Positions 35,991 through 44,395 of a stretch of 64,000 nucleotides of DNA are shown in pieces. Both the position numbers and the translations under genes were made by a program. This DNA comes from Actinopolyspora alba (GTDB lineage: Bacteria > Actinomycetota > Actinomycetes > Mycobacteriales > Pseudonocardiaceae). The stretch is taken from the NCBI RefSeq assembly GCF_900112765.1, contig NZ_FOMZ01000003.1, forward strand, positions 1-64,000, given 5' to 3'. The number at the start of each line of letters is the position of its first letter. The stretch's first letter is position 1. The notes under the pieces are model-generated. The model saw only the letters and a program-made list of their open reading frames with translations, made no database searches and was not told the origin of the DNA.

Positions 35991-37402
35991 CCCGGTCGGT
36001 TTCGGCCACGGTGACCGGTGCCGCCCGTCCGCGCGTCGTGATCGCGGCTCCGGGCTCCGGGCACGGCAAGACCACCGTCGCGACCGGACTGCTCGCGGCG
36101 CTGCGGGAACGGCTCGGAAAGGTGGCGGGTTTCAAGGTGGGGCCCGACTACATCGATCCCGGGTATCACGCCGTGGCCACCGGTGCACCGGGTCGTAATC
36201 TCGACCCCGTCCTGGTCGGGGAGAGCCGTGTCGCCCCGTTGTTCGCCCACGGCGCCGAGGGGGCGGACCTCTCCGTCGTCGAAGGTGTCATGGGGCTGTT
36301 CGACGGCAGGCTCGGTTCCGTGGACGAAGTGCCGTCCTACGGTTCGACGGCTCACGTCGCCTCCTTGCTGGACGCTCCGGTTGTGCTCGTGGTGGACGCC
36401 AAGGGGCAGAGTCAGAGCGTAGCCGCGTTGTTGCACGGTTTCCGTGCTTTCCAACCGGGACTGCGGCTGGGAGGTGTGATCTTCAACAGGGTCGGTTCGG
36501 CTCGGCACGAGGGGATTCTGCGCGAGGCCGCGCGCTCCGTGGGAATCAACGTGCTCGGTGTCCTCGCCCGTGCCGACGAGCTGCACGTGCCCTCGCGCCA
36601 TCTCGGCCTCGTCACCGCCGCGGAGCACGGTGAACGGGCCGATGACGCCGTCGCCGGCATGGCGCGGATCGTCGCCTCGGGGGTCGATCTCGACGCGGTG
36701 GCCGCACTCGCCGCTTCGGCTTCCGGAATGTCCGTCGAGCCGTGGCGCCCCGAAACCGCGATCGGCGACAGCGAGCTGACGGCGGGTTCGCCTCGGGTGG
36801 CGGTGGCGGGTGGATCGGCGTTCACCTTCGGTTACACCGAACACGTCGAACTGCTGCGAGCCGCGGGTGCGGAGGTCACCGTGGTCGATCCGCTGCGGGA
36901 CGAGCGGCTCCCCGCGGGCACCAGCGGATTGATTCTGCCCGGTGGGTTCCCGGAGCAGTACGTCGCGGATCTGTCCGCGAACGAGGGGCTGCGTCACGAC
37001 ATCGCGAGCCGTGTCGCCGACGGCCTGCCGGTGCACGCCGAATGCGCGGGCCTGCTGTATCTGGCGCGGAGTCTGGACGGATATCCGTTGTGCGGCGTGT
37101 TGGACGTCGACGCGCGGATGTCCCCTCGGCTCACGCTCGGCTACCGGGAGGCGGTGGCGGCGAGTGACTCGGTGCTGTTCCACGAGGGCAGTCGGGTTTC
37201 CGGGCACGAGTTCCACCGCACCGTGCTCACCCGGACAGCCGGGGAAGATCCGGCCTGGTTCTGGCGCGACGACGGTGTGGTGACCGAGGGGTTCGTGCGC
37301 GACAGGCTGCACGCTTCCTACCTCCACACCCACCCGGTCGCGATACCCGGGGCGATCGCGCGGTTCGTGCGGGAGTGCTCCCGCTGGCGGCACGCCCGGT
37401 GA
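35987..37402 (+). CDS. cobB: Cobyrinate / hydrogenobyrinate a,c-diamide synthase
   Basis: Amidates the a and c side chains of the corrin ring with glutamine and ATP. The 471-residue product has an N-terminal ATPase domain (P-loop APGSGHGKTT, then KVGPDYIDPGYH and GVMGLFDG) and a C-terminal class I glutaminase domain with nucleophile Cys in PVHAECAGLLYL, preceded by LPGGFPEQY and closed by SYLHTHP. The GTG at 35987 overlaps the cobO stop and gives the family N-terminus; the frame is open further upstream inside cobO but is not used. In an aerobic pathway the substrate is hydrogenobyrinic acid. Confidence 0.96.
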   Translation: MTRSVSATVTGAARPRVVIAAPGSGHGKTTVATGLLAALRERLGKVAGFKVGPDYIDPGYHAVATGAPGRNLDPVLVGESRVAPLFAHGAEGADLSVVEGVMGLFDGRLGSVDEVPSYGSTAHVASLLDAPVVLVVDAKGQSQSVAALLHGFRAFQPGLRLGGVIFNRVGSARHEGILREAARSVGINVLGVLARADELHVPSRHLGLVTAAEHGERADDAVAGMARIVASGVDLDAVAALAASASGMSVEPWRPETAIGDSELTAGSPRVAVAGGSAFTFGYTEHVELLRAAGAEVTVVDPLRDERLPAGTSGLILPGGFPEQYVADLSANEGLRHDIASRVADGLPVHAECAGLLYLARSLDGYPLCGVLDVDARMSPRLTLGYREAVAASDSVLFHEGSRVSGHEFHRTVLTRTAGEDPAWFWRDDGVVTEGFVRDRLHASYLHTHPVAIPGAIARFVRECSRWRHAR

Positions 37403-37895
37403 ACCCGGTCCCGAACGGCACCACGGTCGCCGATCGGGCGTGGTTCTCGCGTTCCGCGGTTGTCGTTCGAGTGAGTACGTGGCGGGGAGACCCTGTTGGC
37501 CCCGGCGGCTCGACTTCGAATTCCTCCCCCTGCCCGCTCGGGTCGGCCGGGCAGGCCGACGTGCTTGATCCACTCTGGAACGATTGTTCCCGTTCGTGTG
37601 CCGTGTGCGGCCGGAACGGTGCACTCGGTGTCGTCGGCGGTGTCGCGATACGGTCGATCAGTACGCGTCGTGGCTTTTCACTGTCGCGTCGACGAGCGAT
37701 GCGCGGTGCTTTCGACAGACCGAGTGCCGCTCGCCTGCGCCACGTGCGACAGCGGGACGAGTCGGAGACCTCCGTCGGTTCACCGGTGATTCGACCGCCT
37801 CGACGCGGGAGAACGGCCGTACCGGGTGCGGCGCGTATCGATTGTCCGCAGTGGTATTACTTGCACCGCGTGAGGCGGGAGAGGAGAACGATCGC
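37403..37895. other. Intergenic region upstream of the CobM-like gene
   Basis: 493 bases without a convincing ORF. GGAAC-GATT-GTTCC (37577-37590) contains the GAAC-N4-GTTC core of actinobacterial LexA sites, but its flanks differ from the usual CGAAC/GTTCG and it lies 300 bases from the gene. GAGGAG precedes the next ATG. No cobalamin riboswitch is present. Confidence 0.45.
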
Positions 37896-39536
37896 ATGAC
37901 TTCGGGAACTCGTACCGGGCTGGTCTCTTTTGTGGGGGCGGGCCCCGGTGCGGCCGATCTGATGACACTGCGCGCCGCGCGTCGGATCTCCGAGGCGGAC
38001 ATCGTTCTCTGCAGCCCGAGTACGATCTCTCCCGAGGGTGTGCGGGAACACGCACGTGCCGACGTGGAGCTGCTCGACACCACCGCGGTCGACCAGCGCG
38101 AGGTTCAGGAGATCTACCGCAGGGCGGAGCGGGAGCGCCTGCGGGTGGTGCGACTGCACTCCGGCGATTCCGCGGTCTGGAGTTCGCTGCAGCAGCAGTA
38201 CGACACCTGCGCGCGCATGGAACTGGAAGTGGAGATGGTTCCGGGAGTGGCCGGCCACACCGCCGCGGCCGCCGCGGTCGGCAGGGAACTCACCGGTGCG
38301 GACCACGAATATCCCGTCATGGTGGCCAGGCCGGACGGTCGATCCAATACGCTTCCCGATGCGGCGAAAGCGCGGGAGTTCGCCGAGAACGGCGTGACCA
38401 TGGCGCTGTCGGTCTCCGCGTCACGCACCGGTCAACTCGTGGAGCGGTTGCGCGCGGCGGGCTACGACGACGACGTTCCGGTCGTGGTCGCCTACAAGGT
38501 CACGTGCTCCGACGAGTTGGTGCTGCGCGGCAGCGTCGGTGAGCTCGAGGGAATCGTCAAGAAGCACAGGCTCTGGCGGAACACGCTCTTCCTGGTCGGC
38601 GAGGCGCTGCGGCCGCAGGCCACCCGTTCGCGGTCCTACTCCGCCGCGCGGACGCGGGAGCAGGCGGTGCGGGGCGGTCGTTACGGGGAGTCGACTTCGG
38701 GACGGCGCGGTGGTTCCGGCGCTCGGTACTCCGTCGGGCGGCGGGGCACGGAGTGGAGTTCGGGAACTCGCGGTGCTTCGGGTGACGCCGCGGGCAGTGC
38801 GGACGGACCGCTTCCGCAGCCCCGTTCGGACGAACAACGCGATGGTGCGCGTGCCGACGCCGATGTCGCCTGGTGGGCGGTGCGTGATTGGCAGCAGAAC
38901 ACCAGGGACGCCGTTCGGACCGGTGGTCGCGGTGGAGTTCGGCACTCGGTCGTGACCGAGCAGCAGTCCACCGAGGGTTTCACGGCCCCCGAGGAGGAGG
39001 TGGCCACCGAACAGGGTGCCGTCGGCTCCGGAACGGGGGAGGACGCCGTGGCGGCGACGGATGGCTCCGTCGACCCCGCCCCGGTGGAGGGCCTCGAACC
39101 GGCGCGCACCGTTGACGACGCGGCCTCCGTGGCGGCGGAGCGCGGAGCGACCGGTTCCGAGGGGAGCGGGCGCGACGACGCGGAGTCCGCACCGGACGAC
39201 TCCGCCGGCGGTACCGAGCCGGAAACGGTCGAGGAACCGGTCGCGTCCGAGGAGGGTCCGCGAGAGCGGCCCAGTGCCGAAAAGGGCGAACAGGCCGAGG
39301 AGTCGAGCGCGGCGGAGGCCGTCGACGTCTCGAACCCGAAAACCGCCAAGAACGACGCACGGTCCGGTACCTCGGCGAAGTCCGGTTCCAGGAGTTCGGC
39401 GACCAAGTCCGGCGGTGGCAGGTCGAACACGGCGAAGAGCGGCACCAGAACCAGGTCGCAGCAGAAGAGCACGACGAACGGAAACAGGGGCGGTTCGTCG
39501 AGTACCGGTTCCGGGAAGCGGCGCGCCGCCGAGTAG
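37896..39536 (+). CDS. CobM-like SAM-dependent tetrapyrrole methylase with a long disordered tail
   Basis: Residues 1-240 form a tetrapyrrole (corrin/porphyrin) methylase domain most like precorrin-4 C11-methyltransferase: FVGAGPGAADLMTLRA, LHSGDSAVWSS, EMVPGVAGHTAAAAAVGREL and NTLFLVGEAL. It differs from the true CobM encoded at 55451: the GDP motif is GDS, CLYAGSLVP is replaced by LCSPSTISPEG, and the LLTRIAARATPMPEG segment is missing. Residues 241-546 are a low-complexity tail, first Arg/Gly/Ser-rich, then acidic, ending Lys/Ser/Arg-rich. It is followed by a CobL-like gene after a short gap. It may act on a different corrinoid intermediate or serve a scaffold role. Confidence 0.78.
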   Translation: MTSGTRTGLVSFVGAGPGAADLMTLRAARRISEADIVLCSPSTISPEGVREHARADVELLDTTAVDQREVQEIYRRAERERLRVVRLHSGDSAVWSSLQQQYDTCARMELEVEMVPGVAGHTAAAAAVGRELTGADHEYPVMVARPDGRSNTLPDAAKAREFAENGVTMALSVSASRTGQLVERLRAAGYDDDVPVVVAYKVTCSDELVLRGSVGELEGIVKKHRLWRNTLFLVGEALRPQATRSRSYSAARTREQAVRGGRYGESTSGRRGGSGARYSVGRRGTEWSSGTRGASGDAAGSADGPLPQPRSDEQRDGARADADVAWWAVRDWQQNTRDAVRTGGRGGVRHSVVTEQQSTEGFTAPEEEVATEQGAVGSGTGEDAVAATDGSVDPAPVEGLEPARTVDDAASVAAERGATGSEGSGRDDAESAPDDSAGGTEPETVEEPVASEEGPRERPSAEKGEQAEESSAAEAVDVSNPKTAKNDARSGTSAKSGSRSSATKSGGGRSNTAKSGTRTRSQQKSTTNGNRGGSSSTGSGKRRAAE

Positions 39537-39578
39537 GAAGTCACAGCGAGAAACCAACTCAACCTCTAGTCGGACGGA

Positions 39579-40796
39579 GTGCGCGACGTGGCGGTCACGG
39601 TTATCGGAATCGACGGTGGACCGTTGCCCGAGGGGGCGGCCGAGGTGCTGAACTCAGCGGAACTGATCGTGGGAGCTCCCCCGCACTTGCGGGCGCACGC
39701 ACCGGAGGGGGTGCGAACGGTCGAGCTCGGTTCGTTCGGACCCGCGTTGAGCGCGCTTTCCGCGTTGACCGCCGAGGAAACCGGTGTGGTGCTCGCCTCG
39801 GGTGACCCCGGTTTCTTCGGCGCCGTTCGCGCACTGCGCGACAAGGGAGTGCGGTGCACGGTGTTGCCCGCGTTGTCCAGCGTGCAACGACTGCTCGCGG
39901 GCATGGGACGTTCTTGGGAGGACGCCAGCGTGGTCAGCGCGCGCATCGGGGGACTGCACCGTGCGCTCAACATCTGCCGCGCGCGTTCGACCGTGGTGGT
40001 GCTGACCGGTGGTGACACCGGACCGGCACAACTGGCCTCCGGGCTGCGTGGTTGGCGTCGCACGATGATCGTCGGTGAGGACCTCGGGGGCGAGCACGAG
40101 CGTGTAACCACGATCGATCCGGACGAGGCAGTGGAGCGCAACTGGTTCGAACCCAACATCGTCTGCTGCGTGGACGATCCGGACGCCGTTCCCGGACGTA
40201 GCTGGCACAGCGGGGGTGAGCCCACGCCTCCGGAGCGGTGGGCCCTTCCGGAGGGCGAGTTCTCCCATCGGGAGGGGACGGTCACCACCAGCGAGGTTCG
40301 TGCGCTCGCGCTGGCGCGACTGGCTCCCCGACCCGGCAGCCTGGTGTGGGACGTGGGGGCAGGCTCGGGTTCGGTGGCGGTGGAGTGCGCCAGGATGGGT
40401 GCCGCCTGCGTCGCGGTGGAGTCCGATGAGGCCCAGGTCGTGAGGCTGGTTTCCAACGCTGCCGCTCACGGGGTGGACGTCCGCGTCGAGGAGGGTGCCG
40501 CGCCGGCGGTGTTGCGTGGGCTCGCCAAGCCGGATTCGGTTTTCGTCGGGATCGACGACGCGGAAGTGCTCACCGCCTGCGCTCATGTGGGGGCGCGTCG
40601 GGTCGTACTCGCCTCGCACACGTTGGACCGCATAGCGGCGAACAGGGATGTGCTGCGCAACGCCGGTTACCACGTCGAGGGAGTACAGCTCTTCGCCAAC
40701 CGGATGGTCACTTCGGACGAGGACGTTTCGGGACTGGCGGCGGGTGAGCCGGTGGTACTGCTGTCCGCCGAGCTTCCCAACGGGGATGCCGTGTGA
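39579..40796 (+). CDS. CobL-like precorrin-6Y methyltransferase (CbiE-CbiT fusion, paralogue)
   Basis: A 405-residue fusion. The N-terminal CbiE-type domain has VTVIGIDGGPLPEGAAEVL, ASGDPGFFGAVRAL and LPALSSVQRLLAGMG; the C-terminal CbiT-type domain has the SAM site LVWDVGAGSGSVAVECARMG. It is the second CobL in the window; the one at 56191 is closer to the family norm (GIGADGW, TKRDVR), while this copy has GIDGGP and TTSEVR. In the aerobic pathway CobL methylates C5 and C15 and removes the acetate on C12. Whether this copy is redundant or specialised is open. Its stop overlaps the cobE start. An alternative start is GTG 39588. Confidence 0.82.
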   Translation: MRDVAVTVIGIDGGPLPEGAAEVLNSAELIVGAPPHLRAHAPEGVRTVELGSFGPALSALSALTAEETGVVLASGDPGFFGAVRALRDKGVRCTVLPALSSVQRLLAGMGRSWEDASVVSARIGGLHRALNICRARSTVVVLTGGDTGPAQLASGLRGWRRTMIVGEDLGGEHERVTTIDPDEAVERNWFEPNIVCCVDDPDAVPGRSWHSGGEPTPPERWALPEGEFSHREGTVTTSEVRALALARLAPRPGSLVWDVGAGSGSVAVECARMGAACVAVESDEAQVVRLVSNAAAHGVDVRVEEGAAPAVLRGLAKPDSVFVGIDDAEVLTACAHVGARRVVLASHTLDRIAANRDVLRNAGYHVEGVQLFANRMVTSDEDVSGLAAGEPVVLLSAELPNGDAV

Positions 40797-41278
40797 GTGT
40801 CACCGGAGCTCTGGTGATCGGTATCGGTGCTTCCAGCGGTGTGACCGCTGCCGCCGTGACGGAAGCACTGTCCGGACTGGACGGGTGCTTTCCCGGTGGC
40901 CCCGTCGTCGTGCGGGCGGTGGCCACGATCGATCGTGCGGCGGAGTCGGGACAGTTGCGTGCCGGGTTGCGGCGACACTCGCGGCGCTGGTCGTTCGCGG
41001 CCGAGGGGGAGCTGCCGCTGCTGTGCTACTCGGCCGAAGCGCTCGCCGGGACGATCGTCCTCAACCCGAGCGATTCCGTCGGGGAACGGGTCGGCACCCC
41101 CAGCGTCGCGGAAGCGGCATCTCTGCGTGCCGCCGCCGAGATCGGGGACGGCACGGCTCGGATGGTGCTGCCCAAGTTCGTCACCGCCGGTGTCACGCTC
41201 GCGGCGGCCAACCCCACGGGATCTCCGACGGCGCTGCGACCGGTCGTTCCCGGAAGGGCGCTCCGCTGGTTGCGTTGA
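40793..41278 (+). CDS. cobE: CobE/CbiG C-terminal domain protein
   Basis: A 161-residue protein matching the free-standing C-terminal domain of CbiG, called CobE in aerobic pathways: GALVIGIGASSGVTAAAVTEAL at the N-terminus and SVAEAASLRAAAEIGDGTARMVLPK followed by VTAAAANPTG-like residues at the C-terminus. Its exact role is unsettled; it is required or helpful around the ring-contraction and methylation steps. GTG 40793 overlaps the stop of the CobL-like gene (GTGA). No CbiG N-terminal or middle domain is present, consistent with the aerobic route. Confidence 0.85.
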   Translation: MSVTGALVIGIGASSGVTAAAVTEALSGLDGCFPGGPVVVRAVATIDRAAESGQLRAGLRRHSRRWSFAAEGELPLLCYSAEALAGTIVLNPSDSVGERVGTPSVAEAASLRAAAEIGDGTARMVLPKFVTAGVTLAAANPTGSPTALRPVVPGRALRWLR

Positions 41279-41406
41279 TCCGCGCGTGCGCGGGCCCCTG
41301 GGGGGTCACCGTGCTCCCGCTCGACGCACCGAGTGTTACAGCCGCGCCAAATCGGCTACGCAAAGTGAGTAATTTGCCGACTATTAGGCCGATTTATCGA
41401 TAGATC

Positions 41407-41437
41407 TTGACTGTATCGAGTGAAGCTACATTACAGT
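41407..41437 (+). promoter_or_regulatory. Promoter-like elements before the second small-RNA candidate
   Basis: TTGACT (41407-41412) is followed by TACATT (41427-41432, spacing 14) and TACAGT (41432-41437, spacing 19). Neither spacing is ideal. The surrounding 41375-41460 stretch is strikingly AT-rich for this genome. Confidence 0.45.
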
Positions 41438-41443
41438 ACTGCA

Positions 41444-41551
41444 AGCTATATGTGAGAAAACTTCGGCTTGCGTGGTTGCCAACAGCCTTACGGGTGAACC
41501 GACCACGCCCACCACCGCACTGACTGGGGGTGTGCGGTGGTGTTTTCTTTT
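41444..41551 (+). ncRNA. Candidate small RNA ending in a T-tract terminator
   Basis: The region begins just after promoter-like elements. A hairpin GCGTGGTTG (41470-41478) pairs with CGACCACGC (41500-41508), and a terminator CACCACCGCAC (41510-41520) with GTGCGGTGGTG (41532-41542) is followed by TTTTCTTTT (41543-41551). Because cobE ended 230 bases earlier and a promoter intervenes, an independent RNA of roughly 105 bases is likely; a long cobE 3' UTR is the alternative. The 5' end is approximate and I do not recognise the family. Confidence 0.6.
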
Positions 41552-41772
41552 CCCGGGCGTGTTTTCGCCGTTCAGCGCCGCGCTTCCGGCTTCTCCGGAG
41601 TGTCGTGCGGCGGCTTCCGTGGATTTCTCGAGGATGTGACATTGTCAACAGTTCGTGTGAGTACGCTCGTGGAATCTTGTTTCCGTTGCATGGAATCCGG
41701 CGTGCCCAGGTCAGATCCGCGTCAAGTGGGTACGGCCCGCTGCGCTGGGACGGTATGCCTAGGCTGGGCATC

Positions 41773-42873
41773 ATGGCACTGGTTGAACGCTCTCTACTCG
41801 GCCCCGGGCCGTCGAACACCTATCCGGAGGCCACCGCGGCCCTGGCGGCTCCGCTGCTCGGCCACCTGGACCCGGAGTTCCTGAAGCTGCTCGACGACAC
41901 CGGGGAACGGCTGCGGTCGGTCTGGGGGACCCGAAACCTTCGGACGCTTCCGCTTTCCGGTACCGGCTCCATCGGGATGGAGGCCGCCTTCGTCAACTTC
42001 GTGCGTCCCGGTGACGTGGTCGTCGTGGCCGTCAACGGTCTGTTCGGCGAACGCATGTGCGATGTCGCGAGCCGTTACGGAGCAGAGGTCGTGCGTGTCG
42101 ACCACGAATGGGGAGAGCCGGTGGACGTCCAGCGCGTGCTGGACGCCCATCCCGCCCCGGCGCTGGTGGCAGCCGTGCACGCCGAGACCTCCACCGGTGT
42201 GCGCAGCGATATCGGTCGCCTGGGCGAGGCGTTGCGTTCCCGCGGCGACAACACCCTGCTGTTGGCGGACTGTGTGACCTCGATCGCCGGTGAACGGATC
42301 GACCTCGACGCCTGGAACGTCGACATCGCCTACGCCGGTACGCAGAAATGCCTCGGGGTCCCCCCGGGACTCGCGCCGTTCACGGTTTCCGAACGCGCCT
42401 GGCAGCGCAGGGTCGAGAACCCCACCACCTGGTATCTGGACCTCGGGCTCATCGGGAACTACGTCACCGGAGGCGCCTCCGGCGGACGCGCCTACCACCA
42501 CACCGCGCCCACCGCGATGGTCGCCTCGTTGCACGCCGCGCTCGGCCGCGTGCTCGACGAGGGGATGCCCGCGGTCGCCGAGCGCCACCGTGCGGCGGGC
42601 GAGGCGCTGCAGCAGGGCCTGCGGCGGATGGGGCTCGAGCTGTTCGCTCCGGAGGGCAACAGGCTGCACCAGTTGACGAGCGTGTGGGTTCCCGAAGGTG
42701 TGGACTCGGCGGACGTGCGCAAGCAACTGCTGACCGACTACGGCATCGAGATCGGTGCCGGTGCCGGACCGTTCGCCAACAGCGTCTGGCGTATCGGTCT
42801 GATGGGCAACAACGCGCGGCTGGACCGGGTGGAGACGCTGCTCGGTGCGTTGCGCACCGTCCTCGGTCGGTGA
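41773..42873 (+). CDS. Class V aminotransferase, alanine/serine-glyoxylate type
   Basis: A 366-residue PLP enzyme of the AGXT/serine-glyoxylate aminotransferase group. LLGPGPSNTYPEA is the family N-terminus, HAETSTGV and ADCVTSIAGERID surround the cofactor, the Schiff-base lysine is Lys192 in YAGTQKCLG, and the C-terminal GAGAGPFANSVWRIGLMG is also typical. It probably moves amino groups between glyoxylate and alanine or serine. ATG 41773 lies 7 bases after TAGGCT, suggesting a leaderless mRNA. No link to cobalamin synthesis is apparent, although it sits inside that locus. Confidence 0.9.
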   Translation: MALVERSLLGPGPSNTYPEATAALAAPLLGHLDPEFLKLLDDTGERLRSVWGTRNLRTLPLSGTGSIGMEAAFVNFVRPGDVVVVAVNGLFGERMCDVASRYGAEVVRVDHEWGEPVDVQRVLDAHPAPALVAAVHAETSTGVRSDIGRLGEALRSRGDNTLLLADCVTSIAGERIDLDAWNVDIAYAGTQKCLGVPPGLAPFTVSERAWQRRVENPTTWYLDLGLIGNYVTGGASGGRAYHHTAPTAMVASLHAALGRVLDEGMPAVAERHRAAGEALQQGLRRMGLELFAPEGNRLHQLTSVWVPEGVDSADVRKQLLTDYGIEIGAGAGPFANSVWRIGLMGNNARLDRVETLLGALRTVLGR

Positions 42874-42893
42874 CCGATCCGGGCTACCTGTCC

Positions 42894-42944
42894 ACGTGCT
42901 CGTGCCCGACCCCGTCACAACGGCGGGGCCGGGCACGAGCACGT
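42894..42944. terminator. Hairpin after the aminotransferase gene, 15-bp stem
   Basis: ACGTGCTCGTGCCCG (42894-42908) pairs with CGGGCACGAGCACGT (42930-42944); the loop contains a further CCCCG/CGGGG pairing. No T-tract. It insulates the following riboswitch. Confidence 0.75.
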
Positions 42945-43030
42945 CCGGAACGTTCCCGGTCGTGGGATCTCCACGGTGAACAACCTCACCATGATTGACT
43001 TTGTGCCTTCTTCCGGGTGAGGATGCTCGC

Positions 43031-43180
43031 GCCGCACGGCGAGGAACTCGGTGCGAATCCGAGGTGGTCCCGCCACTGTGACCGGGGAGCGGTTCCCCAA
43101 GCGATGCCACGGCTCGTGCCACGGGCTGGAAGGCGGGGAACGACAGGCCATGATCCGGGAGCCAGGAAACTGCCTGCGGC
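43031..43180 (+). promoter_or_regulatory. Cobalamin riboswitch upstream of the Ni/Co transporter
   Basis: P1 is GCCGCA (43031-43036) pairing with TGCGGC (43175-43180). The core shows GAGGAACTCGGTGCGAATCC, CCGCCACTGTGACCGGGGAG and the B12 box GAGCCAGGAAACTGCC. A TTGACT (42995-43000) with GAGGAT 18 bases later may be its promoter. Downstream, the palindrome CGGGAATTCCCG (43221-43232) abuts the ribosome site GGGAGG (43232-43237), suggesting translational control. Confidence 0.95.
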
Positions 43181-43246
43181 CCCGCGTCGCGCCGTGACGC
43201 GCGGAACCAGATCCCCAGGGCGGGAATTCCCGGGAGGTCCCTCGAA

Positions 43247-44314
43247 ATGATGTCTTCCGACCCGTTACCGGGTGGGTCCGGCGGTGGCTGGTCCGCCACG
43301 GAGCGCCGGAAAGTCACCCTCGTGTTCATCGTGCTGGCCGTGCTGCACCTGCTCGGCTGGGGCGGGTATCTGCTCTACCAGAACTCCCTCGGTGCCGCGG
43401 GAGGACTGGCCGCCGCGGGAACCGCCGCCTACGTGCTCGGCGTACGACACGGCTTCGACGCCGACCACGTCGCGGTGATCGACGACGCCACCCGACTGTT
43501 GATGCAGCGTGGCAGAAAGCCGGTCTCCACCGGCATGTGGTTCGCGCTGGGTCACTCCAGCGTGGTGCTGATTCTGGCGTCACTGGTCGCGTTCGTCGCG
43601 GGCGTGGCCGCGAATGGCTGGGCCGAGCAGCTCGGCGCGCGAACGGCGCTGTTCGTGGACGTTTTCGTGGTGATGGTCGTGGGGGTGTTGGCGGTCCTCA
43701 ACGCCCTGGTCCTGCGCGACGCCTTCCGACTGTTGCGCCGCGCCCGCACCACGGGCGTCGACGACGCCGAGGTGGAGGAAGTCCTCGGTCGGCGAGGATT
43801 GCTGGCCCGGGTGCTGCGTGGCCGGATGCGCAGGTTGATCGGCAAGTCCTGGCATCTCTTCGTGATCGGCCTGCTCTTCGGGCTCGGAATGCAGACCGCG
43901 ACAGAGATCACCGTGCTCGCGCTCGTCGCCCCCACCGAGGTGTCGACCATGGCCGTGCTCACCCTTCCGCTGCTGTTCGCGGCGGGGATGTGCACCGTGG
44001 ACAGTGTGGACGGGATGCTGATGTCACGTGCCTACACGTGGTCGCTCGCACAGCCGGTCCGCAGGCTCTGGGTGAACGTCACCACCACGGCGCTGACCGT
44101 GGTGCTGGCGCTGGTGATCGGCGTGGTGGTGCTCGCGGGAGTGTTCTCGGAGCTCGGTGTCCCGATGGCTGGGATCGTCGCGGGTATCGGGGATCACTTC
44201 GAGCTTCTCGGGTATCTGACGCTCGGGGCCTTCATGGCAGTATGGGGAGGCGCCGCGCTCTGGTGGAAGCTGTCCGCTCCCAAGCCGCACGAAGTCGTGC
44301 GTGCTCACCAGTGA
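43247..44314 (+). CDS. NiCoT family nickel/cobalt permease
   Basis: A 355-residue membrane transporter with about eight helices. The metal-binding signature of helix II, RHGFDADHVAVIDDATR (HX4DH), is intact, as are LGHSSVVLILASLV and the later LFAAGMCTVDSVDGMLMSRAY. It imports Ni2+ or Co2+; control by a cobalamin riboswitch and position before cysG make cobalt the likely physiological metal. cysG follows after 81 bases on the same strand, so one riboswitch probably governs both. A nicT gene also lies near mtr in Mycobacterium. Confidence 0.94.
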   Translation: MMSSDPLPGGSGGGWSATERRKVTLVFIVLAVLHLLGWGGYLLYQNSLGAAGGLAAAGTAAYVLGVRHGFDADHVAVIDDATRLLMQRGRKPVSTGMWFALGHSSVVLILASLVAFVAGVAANGWAEQLGARTALFVDVFVVMVVGVLAVLNALVLRDAFRLLRRARTTGVDDAEVEEVLGRRGLLARVLRGRMRRLIGKSWHLFVIGLLFGLGMQTATEITVLALVAPTEVSTMAVLTLPLLFAAGMCTVDSVDGMLMSRAYTWSLAQPVRRLWVNVTTTALTVVLALVIGVVVLAGVFSELGVPMAGIVAGIGDHFELLGYLTLGAFMAVWGGAALWWKLSAPKPHEVVRAHQ

Positions 44315-44395
44315 CGGATACCAGCGGCAGCGACAGTCTCGAACCGACCCCGCCGATGTCGCCGGGGGTGTGACCCGACAGGAACGACTATCCAG

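Noticed and set aside
37577-37590. LexA-like box GGAAC-GATT-GTTCC
   Set aside because: It has the GAAC-N4-GTTC core but not the usual CG flanks, and it lies about 300 bases from the nearest start with no SOS-type gene beside it.
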